Below the pieces are notes generated by a model. That model was not told where the DNA came from. It did not search any database and was given only the letters and a program-made list of their open reading frames with translations. From NCBI RefSeq assembly GCF_002150765.1, contig NZ_MUYM01000012.1, positions 223,094 through 287,093 of the forward strand: a stretch of 64,000 bases of DNA. The letters run 5' to 3'. Source of the stretch: Lentzea kentuckyensis (GTDB lineage Bacteria; Actinomycetota; Actinomycetes; Mycobacteriales; Pseudonocardiaceae). Shown piece by piece: positions 8,462 to 16,965 of this stretch (position 1 is the first letter of the stretch; each line of letters starts with the position of its first letter). The position numbers were made by a program, and so were the translations under genes.

Positions 8462-9391
8462 ATGCCTCTGCCGTCCAGGGTCACCGACCTGACCAGCTTC
8501 GACCTGCTGCTGAGCGTGGCCGAGCTGGGCAGCATCGGCCGGGCGGCGACGGCACACGGCATGTCGCAGCCGTCGGCCAGCGAACGCCTCAGGCTGCTCG
8601 AAGCCCGCGTCGGCGTGGCGTTGCTCGAACGCACCTCGCGCGGCGCCCGGCTCACCACGGCCGGTCAACTGGTCGCCGGGTGGGCGGCCCCGGTGCTCGC
8701 GCGGGCGGTCGACCTCGACGCCGGTCTCACCAGCCTGCGGGCCGACCGGCACAGCCAGCTCAAGATCGCCGCCAGCCTCACCGTGGCCGAGTACCTGCTG
8801 CCCGCGTGGCTGATCGCGTTGCGGACGGTCAGTCCGGACACCGCGACGGTGCTGACGGCGGGCAACTCGGTGCACGTCGCCGAGCAGATCCTGGCCGAGC
8901 GGGCCGACCTGGGGTTCATCGAGTCGACCGACGTACCCGCCGGACTGGCGAGCCGCGTGGTCGCCAACGACGAACTGGTGGTCGTCGTCGCCCCCGCGCA
9001 TCCCTGGGCCAGGCGCCGCCGCGTGACGGCCGCGAAAGCCGCCGCGACACCGTTGGTCAGCCGGGAACCGGGCTCGGGCACACGCCAGGCGTGGGAACAC
9101 GCGCTCGGGACGGCGGGCATCACCGAGTCCGCCGGACCGTTGCTGGAGATGTCCTCGACCACGGCGATCAAGGCCGCCGCGATCGGCGGCATCGGCCCGG
9201 CGGTGCTGAGCGTGCACGCGGTGGCCGCCGACCTGGCGACCCGCACGCTGGTGCGGATCGAGGTCAGCGACCTGGACCTGCACCGCGCGTTGCGCGCCGT
9301 GTGGCCGACCGGCCGGACACCCCGAGGCCCCGCCTCCGACCTGTTGACCATCGCGACGCGTAGTCTCACGAACCGTGCCGACCGGCGGTAG
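8462..9391 (+). CDS. LysR-family transcriptional regulator
   Basis: 309 residues from ATG 8462 (AGG seven bases upstream; a GTG at 8456 is possible). The winged helix-turn-helix is at about residues 5-60 (LGSIGRAATAHGMSQPSASERLRLLE), followed by a LysR substrate domain. It is transcribed divergently from the TDT transporter with 70 bp between, the classic arrangement for a LysR activator and its target; the signal could be the transported anion. Its last 17 bases overlap the start of the HNH-like gene, suggesting co-translation. Confidence 0.9.
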   Translation: MPLPSRVTDLTSFDLLLSVAELGSIGRAATAHGMSQPSASERLRLLEARVGVALLERTSRGARLTTAGQLVAGWAAPVLARAVDLDAGLTSLRADRHSQLKIAASLTVAEYLLPAWLIALRTVSPDTATVLTAGNSVHVAEQILAERADLGFIESTDVPAGLASRVVANDELVVVVAPAHPWARRRRVTAAKAAATPLVSREPGSGTRQAWEHALGTAGITESAGPLLEMSSTTAIKAAAIGGIGPAVLSVHAVAADLATRTLVRIEVSDLDLHRALRAVWPTGRTPRGPASDLLTIATRSLTNRADRR

Positions 9392-9743
9392 CAAACAGGT
9401 TCGCGCCGCGCGCAAGCGCAAGAAGCGCATGGCCCGCGTCACCCACGACCTCACCGACGCGCAGTGGGACGCGCTGAAGACGTCCTGGTCCGGCTGCGCC
9501 TATTGCGGCAGCACAACGGGTTCGCTGCAGAAGGACTGCATCCAGGCCATCTCGCGCGGCGGCCGCTACACGCTCGGCAACGTCGTGCCCGCGTGCGGTT
9601 CGTGCAACGCCAGCAAGTGCAACGCCGAGGTCACGGGCTGGCTGCGGCGCAAGAAGCTGGACGAACGCGCGTTCCTCGTGCGGCACTACGAGATCTCGAC
9701 GGCGTTGACCGCCCAGTTCGCCGAGCCTGTGTCCCAGACCTGA
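9375..9743 (+). CDS. HNH-endonuclease-like protein lacking the first His
   Basis: 122 residues from a GTG at 9375, overlapping the lysR-type gene by 17 bp. It has the two CxxC knuckles of zinc-bound HNH domains (CAYC and CGSCN) and the SRGG...LGNVVPACGSCNASK core. The residue normally His in the 'DH' motif is Cys here (LQKDCIQAISRGG). HNH proteins cut DNA using that His as general base, so nuclease activity is doubtful; zinc and nucleic-acid binding may remain. The basic N-terminus (RKRKKR) fits DNA binding. It is not beside any phage or restriction gene. Confidence 0.75.
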   Translation: MPTGGSKQVRAARKRKKRMARVTHDLTDAQWDALKTSWSGCAYCGSTTGSLQKDCIQAISRGGRYTLGNVVPACGSCNASKCNAEVTGWLRRKKLDERAFLVRHYEISTALTAQFAEPVSQT

Positions 9744-9754
9744 TCGCGGTTCCG

Positions 9755-10201
9755 TCAGGCGGCGTTCCTCAAGGCGTTGTAGCTCTTGAAGAGCGCGTCC
9801 CACGCCTTGTTGCAGCGATCGTCGAGCTGCGCGTCGGCACTGGACCCTCCGGCGGCGAACCACGGCTCGCACGGCGCGATGTCCGTGAGCGACCTGCGGG
9901 CCTGTTCGACGGCGGACCTGCTGGTCGGCGGCAGCTTGTCCGACTGCTTCTCGACCTCGTCGAGCACACCTGTCACGTCGGGCATCAGGTTGGCGCAGTT
10001 GTCCATCTGGTCGACCGGCTCGCCGCGCAGCCGGGGGATGCAGGCGGTGAGCAGGACACCGATCGCGTCGAGCCGGGGTTGCAGCGCCGGCAGCGGCGAG
10101 ACGGACGAGGTGGTCGGCGTGGGGGTGATCGTGGGCAGGGACGTGGTCCCGGTACCGCACCCGACCAGCACAAAAGCCAGCGCGATGGCGGAGTAGCGCA
10201 T
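9755..10201 (-). CDS. Putative lipoprotein, unknown function
   Basis: 148 residues from ATG 10201. The N-terminus is a lipoprotein signal: a short start, hydrophobic [13 protein letters not shown] with a lipobox ending at Cys15, then a Thr/Pro-rich spacer (TPTPTTSS). The remaining 110 residues look helical, with four further cysteines ([27 protein letters not shown]) that could form two disulfides outside the membrane. No family is recognised. It converges on the HNH-like gene, leaving 11 bp between the stops. Confidence 0.75.
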   Translation of the reverse strand: MRYSAIALAFVLVGCGTGTTSLPTITPTPTTSSVSPLPALQPRLDAIGVLLTACIPRLRGEPVDQMDNCANLMPDVTGVLDEVEKQSDKLPPTSRSAVEQARRSLTDIAPCEPWFAAGGSSADAQLDDRCNKAWDALFKSYNALRNAA

Positions 10202-10293
10202 GGGCAGAGGGTAGCCACACAACGAGGCCGTCAGAGCCGAGGTGGCGCCGGTGGCCTCCGGGTTCACCCGATCAGGCAGGTACCTTTGGGTCC

Positions 10294-11700
10294 GTGGACA
10301 TCAGCCTGAGCAGCGATTTCGCCGGTGCGGTTCCGGAGATGGCCGTCTCCTGGGAGGCCGCCGGAGTCCCCGAACCGGAACTGCTCGCCCTCAACGAGCC
10401 GCTCGCGAGGGAACTCGGCCTCGATCCCACCTGGCTGCGGTCTGCCGAAGGGCTGTCGTTTCTCGTGGGCAACGCGGCGCCCGGAGTGGCCCAGGCCTAC
10501 GCGGGGCACCAGTTCGGCGGCTACTCCCCCAGGCTCGGCGACGGCAGGGCCCTGTTGCTCGGCGAGCTCACGGACGCCGACGGACGGCTGCGCGACCTGC
10601 ACCTCAAGGGCTCCGGGCGGACTCCGTTCGCCCGCGGCGGCGACGGGCTGGCGGCGGTCGGCCCGATGCTGCGCGAGTACGTCCTCAGCGAGGCGATGTA
10701 CGCCCTGGGGGTACCAACGACCCGTTCGCTGGCCGTGGTGGCCACCGGAGCCGTCGTCCAGCGCGAGGAACCGCTGGCAGGCGCCGTGCTCACGCGGGTG
10801 GCCGCGAGTCACCTGCGGGTCGGCAGCTTCCAGTACGCCCGCAACACCGGCGATCTCGACCTGCTGCGCCGCCTCGCCGACCACGCCATCGCCCGCCACT
10901 ACCCCGGCAGCACCTACCTGGAACTGTTCGGACAGGTGGTGGCCGCCCAGGCGGCGTTGGTGGCGCAGTGGATGCTCGTCGGCTTCATCCACGGTGTCAT
11001 GAACACCGACAACATGACGATCTCCGGCGAGACCATCGACTACGGCCCGTGCGCGTTCATGGAGGCGTACGACCCGACGACGAAGTACAGCTCCATCGAC
11101 CACCGCGGCCGCTACGCCTACGGCAACCAGCCGATCATCGCCGAGTGGAACCTCGCCCGGCTCGCCGAGGCCCTGCTGCCGCTGTTCGCCGACGACGAGG
11201 ACCAGGCCGTCGCCCTGGCCGTGGAGACACTCGGCACGTTCGACGAGCACTTCGAGCGGGCGTGGATCGGCGGTATGCAGGCCAAGCTCGGGGTCACGGG
11301 TGACGTGAAGCCACTCCTCAAGGACCTGCTCACGCTCATGCACGCGGACCACGTCGACTTCACGTCGTTCTTCCATCACCTCGGCAAGGCGGCGAACGGC
11401 GACACCGAGCCCGCCCGGTCGCTGTTCCTCGACCTGGCCGGGATCGACGCCTGGATCGCGCGCTGGCGGGAGCTCGGCCCGGACGCCGACGCGATGAGCA
11501 AGGTCAACCCGGTTTACGTCCCGCGCAACCACCTCGTCGAGGAGGCGCTGGCCGCCGGCGCCGACGGTGATCTCGGTCCGCTGCAACGGCTGCTCGCCGC
11601 GGTGAGGGCGCCGTACGGCGAGCGCGCGGGGATGGAATACTACGCAACCCCTGCGCCGCAAGACTTCAGCGCCACCTACCAGACCTACTGCGGGACTTGA
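10294..11700 (+). CDS. selO: SelO-family protein adenylyltransferase
   Basis: 468 residues, GTG start. It matches the SelO/YdiU/UPF0061 family, pseudokinase-fold enzymes that transfer AMP from ATP to Ser, Thr or Tyr of target proteins, linked to oxidative stress. Visible signatures are [17 protein letters not shown], the nucleotide-binding [14 protein letters not shown] (about residues 104-117), HGVMNTDNM with the metal-binding Asn, and DYGPCAFM with the metal-binding Asp. The C-terminus ends in TYCGT, in the position of the redox Cys tail of this family. It is translationally coupled to trmO by a TGATG overlap. Confidence 0.93.
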   Translation: MDISLSSDFAGAVPEMAVSWEAAGVPEPELLALNEPLARELGLDPTWLRSAEGLSFLVGNAAPGVAQAYAGHQFGGYSPRLGDGRALLLGELTDADGRLRDLHLKGSGRTPFARGGDGLAAVGPMLREYVLSEAMYALGVPTTRSLAVVATGAVVQREEPLAGAVLTRVAASHLRVGSFQYARNTGDLDLLRRLADHAIARHYPGSTYLELFGQVVAAQAALVAQWMLVGFIHGVMNTDNMTISGETIDYGPCAFMEAYDPTTKYSSIDHRGRYAYGNQPIIAEWNLARLAEALLPLFADDEDQAVALAVETLGTFDEHFERAWIGGMQAKLGVTGDVKPLLKDLLTLMHADHVDFTSFFHHLGKAANGDTEPARSLFLDLAGIDAWIARWRELGPDADAMSKVNPVYVPRNHLVEEALAAGADGDLGPLQRLLAAVRAPYGERAGMEYYATPAPQDFSATYQTYCGT

Positions 11701-12095
11701 TGAAGCTGCAGCCGATCGGCCACGTCGAATCATCGCTCACCGACCGCTCCGCCGCGCCCAGGCAGGGCGACGAGGGCGCGCCGGACGCCTGGCTCGTCTT
11801 CGCGCCGGAGTACGGGCGGGCGATGGCCGAACTCGCCGCCGGGCAGGACGTTCTCGTGCTGACCTGGCTCGACCGCGCGGACCGGTCCGTGCTCGCCGTG
11901 CACCCGCGCAGCGACCCGGACCGCCCGGAGACCGGCGTGTTCTCCACCCGGTCACCGGACCGGCCGAACCCGATCGGCCTGCACCGCGCCACGATCGTCG
12001 CCGTCGACGGGGTCCGGGTGCACGTCGACGGCCTGGAAGCGCTCGACGGCACCCCGATCGTCGACGTCAAACCCGTGCTGGGCAACGAACGCTGA
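11700..12095 (+). CDS. trmO: TrmO-like tRNA (adenine-N6)-methyltransferase
   Basis: 131 residues. ATG 11700 shares its A with the selO stop (TGATG). It belongs to the TrmO/TsaA/YaeB (UPF0066) family, SAM-dependent enzymes that N6-methylate t6A37 in tRNA-Thr. The family signature is clear: IGHVESS at the N-terminus, then GVFSTRSPDRPNPIGLH (about residues 79-95) and a C-terminal LDGTPIVDVKPVL. It is a compact single domain lacking the C-terminal extension of the E. coli protein. Co-translation with selO suggests a shared condition of expression rather than a shared pathway. Confidence 0.9.
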   Translation: MKLQPIGHVESSLTDRSAAPRQGDEGAPDAWLVFAPEYGRAMAELAAGQDVLVLTWLDRADRSVLAVHPRSDPDRPETGVFSTRSPDRPNPIGLHRATIVAVDGVRVHVDGLEALDGTPIVDVKPVLGNER

Positions 12096-12096
12096 C

Positions 12097-12143
12097 CTAC
12101 TGCGAATCCCCTACTGCGAATCCCCTACTGCGCATTACTACTG
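12097..12143. repeat. 14-bp tandem repeats at a gene end
   Basis: CTACTGCGAATCCC occurs twice in a row (12097-12124), then in decayed form at 12125 and again as CTACTGGGGATCCC at 12138. On the minus strand the last copy provides the Gln-stop end (CAGTAG) of the large fusion gene, and each further copy repeats a CAGTAG. It looks like slippage duplication of the gene's 3' end. Confidence 0.7.
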
Positions 12144-14723
12144 GGGATCCCGCGGGCAACCGCCGTCGGGGCCCACCACCAGACCGTCGCCGAACGGCAG
12201 CTCCCCGCACAGCAACCGAGGCGTGGAGGTCGTGTCGGTGTTGCCCTGCAACACCAGCACGGCCTTGTTCGTCGGCAACCGCGTGCTGGCGCCGAACCCG
12301 ATCGTCCCGGTGGCGCCCTGGATCGCGTTGTCCGGCCGGATGCTGCCGATCCCGGCGAGCAGCCCCTCCCGCACCCGCGCGCCAGGGTCCGTCCGCCGCA
12401 CCTGCCGCACCCCCTCCGCCAGAACCTGCATGGCGTCGTAGGCCGCGGCCGACCGGCCGTCGCTCAGCGTCTGGCACGTCCTGCGGAACACGTCGAGGTA
12501 GTTCTTGTAGAACGGCACCTTCGCGCAGTCCGCCCACGCCGCCGGGCTCGCGAACGACAGGTAGTCCAGCCGCACGTTGGGGAACTGCGCCATCGTGCCC
12601 TCCAGGATGAACCGGGTGGACGAGTCGCTCGCGAGCACCGGTGGCGTGCTGCCCTGGCACTTGCTGTTCATGCCGCGCAGGAACTCCGCCAGGTACTGGG
12701 CCCGCCCGGCGTAGAACACCGCGTACCCCGGCCGGGCCTGCGCGGGACAGGCGCCCTGCCCGAGGCTGGCCGGCGCGAGGCCCTCGTCATCGGCCGCGAC
12801 CCGGTAGGACTTGTACTGGCTGACCGTGATTCCCTTCTCCGCAAAGGACATCCGGGCGTCCTCGGCGAGGTTCCGGCTGTAGCGGTCCGTCGGGTCGCCG
12901 GAGTAGAAGATCGCCACGTCGGTCACCCCGAGCCGGCTCTGCGCGTAGTAGGCGGCGACCTTCGCCTCACGCACGTTGTTGGGGCCGACCTGGTAGTAGT
13001 ACTCGTTGACGGTGGCCATGTCGTCGGCCGACGTCAGCGTGCCGATGACCGGCAAAGCGTTGCTGCCCAACCGCTTCACGACCGACTTGGCGGTGTCGGT
13101 GCTGATCGACAACCCGGTCACGGCCACCACGCTCCGGTCGCGGGCGGCCAGTTCGATGATCTTGTCCGCGGCGATGTCACCGGACGCCAGACCTCGCCCG
13201 CCCGGCCCCTCGCCGCCGTTGGCCAGCAGCAGGCGGATCGGCACGTCACTGGTCTTCTGCGCCACCCACACGCCGCGCAGCTCCTCGACCAGCGCGTGGA
13301 AGCTGTTGGCGGTGCTGGGAGTCAGCACGCTCAGGAACACGATCGTGATCGCGTCCGGCCGCGCCGCAGCCTTGACGTTCTCCGCCATGATCCGGCCGTA
13401 GACGTCCTGCAACGCCGGCCTGATGTCGTCCGGCACCGAGTCCGGGACGAAGTGCCGCAACGGATCCGCCGACACGCCGATGCATTCCGCGCCGACCCGT
13501 TCCAGCGGCGAGCGCACCGACGGCGACCACCACTCGTCGCACCTGGCGTAGTTGTGGAACGGCACGGCCATCAGCAGACCCGCGCACAACGTCAGCACGA
13601 GCGGCGCGGCGACGGCCCGGCGCAACCGCAGCGACGGCAACTCGGAAAGCCCGCCGATCACGCCGTGCGACACCTCGGACGCGTCGGTGTCGAGCGCCAG
13701 CACCCAGTTCTCCGACCGAGACAGGTGCCGGAGCCAGTCGTGGTACCCGGCGAGCGCGTCCGCCGCGTGCGTCGGCGGCACCTCGAGTGACTGACCGGCC
13801 GCGACCACGAGCAACGGATCGGGGCGACTCAACGGACTCGCCCGCCACGACTGTCCTCGCCGCGAACGTCCACTGTGCACAGTGCTGCGGGCACGCCCGA
13901 TGGCGTCGATCAACCACTGCCCGGACGTGCCGGCCGAGACGTTGTCGATCAGCAACCACGGGTACCCGGTCCGCCGGCGGCCCGTCCCCCACACCGTCCA
14001 CCGCCGATGCGAACGCCGCAGATCTTCGAGCAGCGCGCGCACGAGCAGGTCGCCGACCTCGGGCCGCTCCGCGAGCCGCTCCTTCGCGAAAGCCCGCGCC
14101 AGCCGGTAGAAGCTCTGCCGCGACGACTGCTCGCCCACCCACGTCGCCGGCCGCCACAGCAACGCCGTCAACGCCAGCCCGATCCGCGGCATCAACCCGA
14201 TGAGCAGCCGGATCCACCACGGGAAGTCCTGCGCGAGGTCCTGCGCGCCGTCCGCGGTCATCCGCACCCGCCGCCGCAGGTGCTGCCGGAACTCCCGCGC
14301 GATCTCCCGTTCCTCCTCGTCGGCCTCGACCCCGGCCGGCAACGTCAGCGCGAGCAACCACCCGACCAGCGCGTAATGCGGGAACCGCAACCGCGCCACA
14401 CCCCGCACCTCGCCCGCGAGCTGCCCGACCACGTCGTCGAGCAACCGCCGTTCGGACTCCCCGGAACCGTCCACGAGCGCGAACGCGACCCGACGACCCC
14501 GCGCGGTCGCGGGCCGGTTGGCCAACGCTTCGAGCGGACTCCCCACTCCCGGCGGCCGGCGCAGGAACACGATCGGCAACGGCACGTCACGAGACGGCCA
14601 GCGCGGCCGGGTGGCGAGCCGATCCAGCAGCCGCAACAAATCGAGTGCGCCGCTGAACTGCAAACCGCGCGTCCGGTCGGAACCGGGGAACCATCCCTGC
14701 GAGGTCATCCTGGACAGCGCCAT
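12138..14723 (-). CDS. Membrane-anchored fusion: unknown cytosolic domain plus type-1 solute-binding domain
   Basis: 861 residues; ATG 14723 sits behind GGGAGGG. Residues 1-370 are probably cytosolic and match no family I know. Their order is loosely NTPase-like: PIVFLRRPPGVGSPLEAL (50-67) where a P-loop would be but without GK[ST], PWLLIDN (255-261) like a Walker B, and LLVVAAGQS (304-312). A hydrophobic stretch at 169-190 may be a membrane contact. The clear TM helix is 371-388. Residues 395-861 are a type-1 periplasmic-binding domain of the branched-chain amino-acid receptor kind (VVAVTGLSIS, YYYQVGPNN, AAYDAMQVLAEGV), with several Cys, outside the cell. No ABC permease or ATPase genes are nearby, so sensing rather than uptake seems likely. 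Confidence 0.75.
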   Translation of the reverse strand: MALSRMTSQGWFPGSDRTRGLQFSGALDLLRLLDRLATRPRWPSRDVPLPIVFLRRPPGVGSPLEALANRPATARGRRVAFALVDGSGESERRLLDDVVGQLAGEVRGVARLRFPHYALVGWLLALTLPAGVEADEEEREIAREFRQHLRRRVRMTADGAQDLAQDFPWWIRLLIGLMPRIGLALTALLWRPATWVGEQSSRQSFYRLARAFAKERLAERPEVGDLLVRALLEDLRRSHRRWTVWGTGRRRTGYPWLLIDNVSAGTSGQWLIDAIGRARSTVHSGRSRRGQSWRASPLSRPDPLLVVAAGQSLEVPPTHAADALAGYHDWLRHLSRSENWVLALDTDASEVSHGVIGGLSELPSLRLRRAVAAPLVLTLCAGLLMAVPFHNYARCDEWWSPSVRSPLERVGAECIGVSADPLRHFVPDSVPDDIRPALQDVYGRIMAENVKAAARPDAITIVFLSVLTPSTANSFHALVEELRGVWVAQKTSDVPIRLLLANGGEGPGGRGLASGDIAADKIIELAARDRSVVAVTGLSISTDTAKSVVKRLGSNALPVIGTLTSADDMATVNEYYYQVGPNNVREAKVAAYYAQSRLGVTDVAIFYSGDPTDRYSRNLAEDARMSFAEKGITVSQYKSYRVAADDEGLAPASLGQGACPAQARPGYAVFYAGRAQYLAEFLRGMNSKCQGSTPPVLASDSSTRFILEGTMAQFPNVRLDYLSFASPAAWADCAKVPFYKNYLDVFRRTCQTLSDGRSAAAYDAMQVLAEGVRQVRRTDPGARVREGLLAGIGSIRPDNAIQGATGTIGFGASTRLPTNKAVLVLQGNTDTTSTPRLLCGELPFGDGLVVGPDGGCPRDPQ

Positions 14724-14820
14724 CCGCCCACCCTCCCCGAACCCCACCGGCCCCAAACAGACTCAGCGGATTGTCGGACGGAATGCGCTGCGCATTAGCG
14801 GAATCAGGCGTATTCGAACA

Positions 14821-14865
14821 CAGGCGGAATCCGGTGAGCAGGCGGAATCTGGTGAACAGGCAGGG
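14821..14865. repeat. 18-bp tandem repeat, about 2.3 copies
   Basis: CAGGCGGAATCCGGTGAG at 14821 is followed directly by a copy with two changes at 14839 and a partial copy (CAGGC) at 14857. A related GCGGAATC occurs just upstream near 14808. The array lies between the large fusion gene and a small Pro-rich ORF and ends directly before the GGGTACCC sequence of that ORF. No function is evident. Confidence 0.7.
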
Positions 14866-14884
14866 AAGCGGGTACCCGGCGCAT

Positions 14885-15052
14885 ATGAGCCAGCCAGTAC
14901 CGCCTCCCGAACCGCTGCCGAACACGCCGGGGCCGGACCAGCCGCGGCCGACCGGCCCCGACCAGCCGCAGCCACCCGGACCGGATCCGGATCCCCTGCG
15001 GCCGCCGGGGCCCGACCCCGATCCGGTCCCGCCGATGCCGGAACCCACCTGA
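14885..15052 (+). CDS. Proline-rich 55-residue protein, possible
   Basis: ATG 14885 opens a frame of 55 codons with strong GC3 bias. The peptide is nearly all Pro, Asp, Gly and Gln (repeats of GPDQPQP, PGPDPDP), disordered, with no signal peptide. The 'PGPDxDPxxPPGPDPDP' rhythm indicates an internal repeat. No Shine-Dalgarno is seen, but GGGTAC lies at 14870-14875, nine bases ahead, as in the probably leaderless genes of this window; the -35 match is poor. The GC3 bias of Pro/Gly codons makes chance open frames likely here, so this is tentative. Confidence 0.4.
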   Translation: MSQPVPPPEPLPNTPGPDQPRPTGPDQPQPPGPDPDPLRPPGPDPDPVPPMPEPT

Positions 15053-15110
15053 GCAAGCCCCGAAAAACAGCCCAGAAAAATCGGGGTCGGTAGCGTTTTG
15101 GCTCCGGCCG

Positions 15111-15137
15111 GAAAGTGCTCAGTTCGTGAGCACTTTC
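15111..15137. terminator. Hairpin terminator at the tkt 3' end
   Basis: GAAAGTGCTCA at 15111-15121 pairs with TGAGCACTTTC at 15127-15137 around a five-base loop. It overlaps the tkt stop codon (15136-15138) by two bases. It is symmetric and can end transcription from both the tal-tkt operon and the small ORF on the other strand. No T-run follows. Confidence 0.65.
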
Positions 15138-16962
15138 AGTCCTTCACCAGCTGCCGCGCCGCCTCCACCACGGCTTCCGCGTCGATGTGGGCGGCGTGCA
15201 GCAGCTCACCGGGCTTGCCCGACACCGGCATCTCGGTCACGGCGAGCTTGCGCACCCGCGTGGGAACCGAGGCCAGCGCTTCGAGCACGGCGTCCCCGAG
15301 CCCGCCTTCCGGCCAGTGGTCCTCCACGGTGAGCACCGCGCCTGTCTCGCGAGCGCACTGCACCAGGGTTTCCGCGTCGATCGGCTTGATCGAGTAGCAG
15401 TCGATCACCCGAGCGTGCACACCCTCGCCGTCCAGGACCTCCGCCGCCTTCTCGGCCTCACCAACGGTGATCCCGCACGCGACGATCGTCAGGTCGTCGT
15501 GGTCGCTGTTGCGCAACACGCGGCTGCCACCGACGCGGATGTTCTCGTCCGGCGAGGTGCGCACCGGCGTCTTGCCGCGCAACGTCCGCAGGTACGAGAC
15601 ACCGGGCAGCGTGGCCATCTCGGCGACGAGCGCCGCCGCCTGGTTGGCGTCGGACGGGTGCAACACCGTGCTGCCGTGGATCGAGCGGAACATCGAGATG
15701 TCCTCGAGTGCCATCTGCGACGGCCCGTCCTCGCCGATCGACACACCAGCGTGCGAGCCGCACAGGCGAAGATCCGCTCGGGACACCGCGGCCATCCGGA
15801 TGAAGTCGTGCGCACGGGTGAGGAACGCGCCGAAGGTGGACGCGAACGGCACCCAGTTGCGCACCTGCATGCCCACCGCGGCGGCGATCATCTGCTGCTC
15901 GGCGATGAACATCTCGAAGTAGCGGTCGGGATGCGCGTGCGCGAACAGCTCGGACATCGTCGAGTTCGAGACCTCGCCGTCCAGCACCACGACGTCCCCG
16001 CGCAGCCCGCCCAGCTGGGCGAGCGCGACGCCATAAGCCTGCCGGGTCGCGACCTCCTCCCCGAGCTCCCAGCGCGGCAACTCGCCTCCCTCGGTCGGGA
16101 AGCGGTGCGGCGCTCCGGGCGTGGGCGTCTTGACGGAAACGCTCAACGAACGGGCGCCGCCCAGTTCCTCGATCGCCTCCGCGGGTTCCTCCAGCGGTTT
16201 GCCGTGCTTGCCCGGCTGGTCCTCCACGGCTTTCACACCGCGTCCCTTGTGCGTCCTGGCGAAGATCACCGACGGACGGTCCGTGGTCTGCACGGCCTGG
16301 GCCAGCGCCGCGTCGATCGCGTCCAGGTCGTGGCCGTCGATCGCGATGGCCTTCCACCCGAACGCCTCCGCACGGGCCACGTACCCGTCGAGGTCCCAGC
16401 CGAGCATGGTCTCGCGGGTCTGGCCGAGCCGGTTCACGTCGACGATCGCGGTGAGGTTGTCGAGCGCGGACCAGCCGGCGTGCTGGAACGCCTCCCAGAT
16501 CGAGCCCTCGGCCATCTCCGAGTCACCGCACAGCACCCACACGCGGTACGGCAGCCGGTCGAGCTGCTTCCCGGCCAGCGCCAGGCCGACGCCCACGGGC
16601 AGCCCCTGGCCGAGCGAGCCGGTCGCCACGTCGGTCGGCGGGATGCGGGGCGTCGGGTGGCCTTCCAGCCTGCTGCCGAGCGTGCGGAAGGTCAGCAGTT
16701 CCTCGTCGGTGATCGCGCCGACGGCCTTGAGCATCGCGTAGTACAGCGGGGACGCGTGGCCCTTCGAGAAGATCAGGTGGTCGTTCGCGGGGTTGTCGGT
16801 GTGGGTGTAGTCGAGCTTCAGGTAGCCGTCGAGCAGCACGGCCATCAGATCGGCCGCCGACATCGACGACGTCGGGTGGCCGGAGCCGCCCGCGTCGCTC
16901 GTGCGGATCGAGTCGACCCGCAGCTGCTGGGCCAGGTCGTGACGGAAGTCGTTGTGCGGCAA
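15136..16962 (-). CDS. tkt: Transketolase (short type)
   Basis: 608 residues. The TTG start is well supported by GGAGGTGA six bases upstream; this Shine-Dalgarno contains the stop codon of tal, so translation is coupled. Transketolase moves two-carbon units between pentose-phosphate sugars using thiamine diphosphate. Visible motifs: GSGHPTSSMS, FSKGHASPLYY, the TPP/Mg site GDSEMAEGSIWEA followed by VDVNRLGQ, and the catalytic Glu in MFIAEQQM. At about 610 residues it is the shorter, animal/archaeal-like single-chain type rather than the 700-residue bacterial TktA. A separate housekeeping tkt is likely elsewhere, making this a conditional copy, perhaps for stress or pentose growth. Confidence 0.93.
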   Translation of the reverse strand: MPHNDFRHDLAQQLRVDSIRTSDAGGSGHPTSSMSAADLMAVLLDGYLKLDYTHTDNPANDHLIFSKGHASPLYYAMLKAVGAITDEELLTFRTLGSRLEGHPTPRIPPTDVATGSLGQGLPVGVGLALAGKQLDRLPYRVWVLCGDSEMAEGSIWEAFQHAGWSALDNLTAIVDVNRLGQTRETMLGWDLDGYVARAEAFGWKAIAIDGHDLDAIDAALAQAVQTTDRPSVIFARTHKGRGVKAVEDQPGKHGKPLEEPAEAIEELGGARSLSVSVKTPTPGAPHRFPTEGGELPRWELGEEVATRQAYGVALAQLGGLRGDVVVLDGEVSNSTMSELFAHAHPDRYFEMFIAEQQMIAAAVGMQVRNWVPFASTFGAFLTRAHDFIRMAAVSRADLRLCGSHAGVSIGEDGPSQMALEDISMFRSIHGSTVLHPSDANQAAALVAEMATLPGVSYLRTLRGKTPVRTSPDENIRVGGSRVLRNSDHDDLTIVACGITVGEAEKAAEVLDGEGVHARVIDCYSIKPIDAETLVQCARETGAVLTVEDHWPEGGLGDAVLEALASVPTRVRKLAVTEMPVSGKPGELLHAAHIDAEAVVEAARQLVKD

Positions 16963-16965
16963 AGG

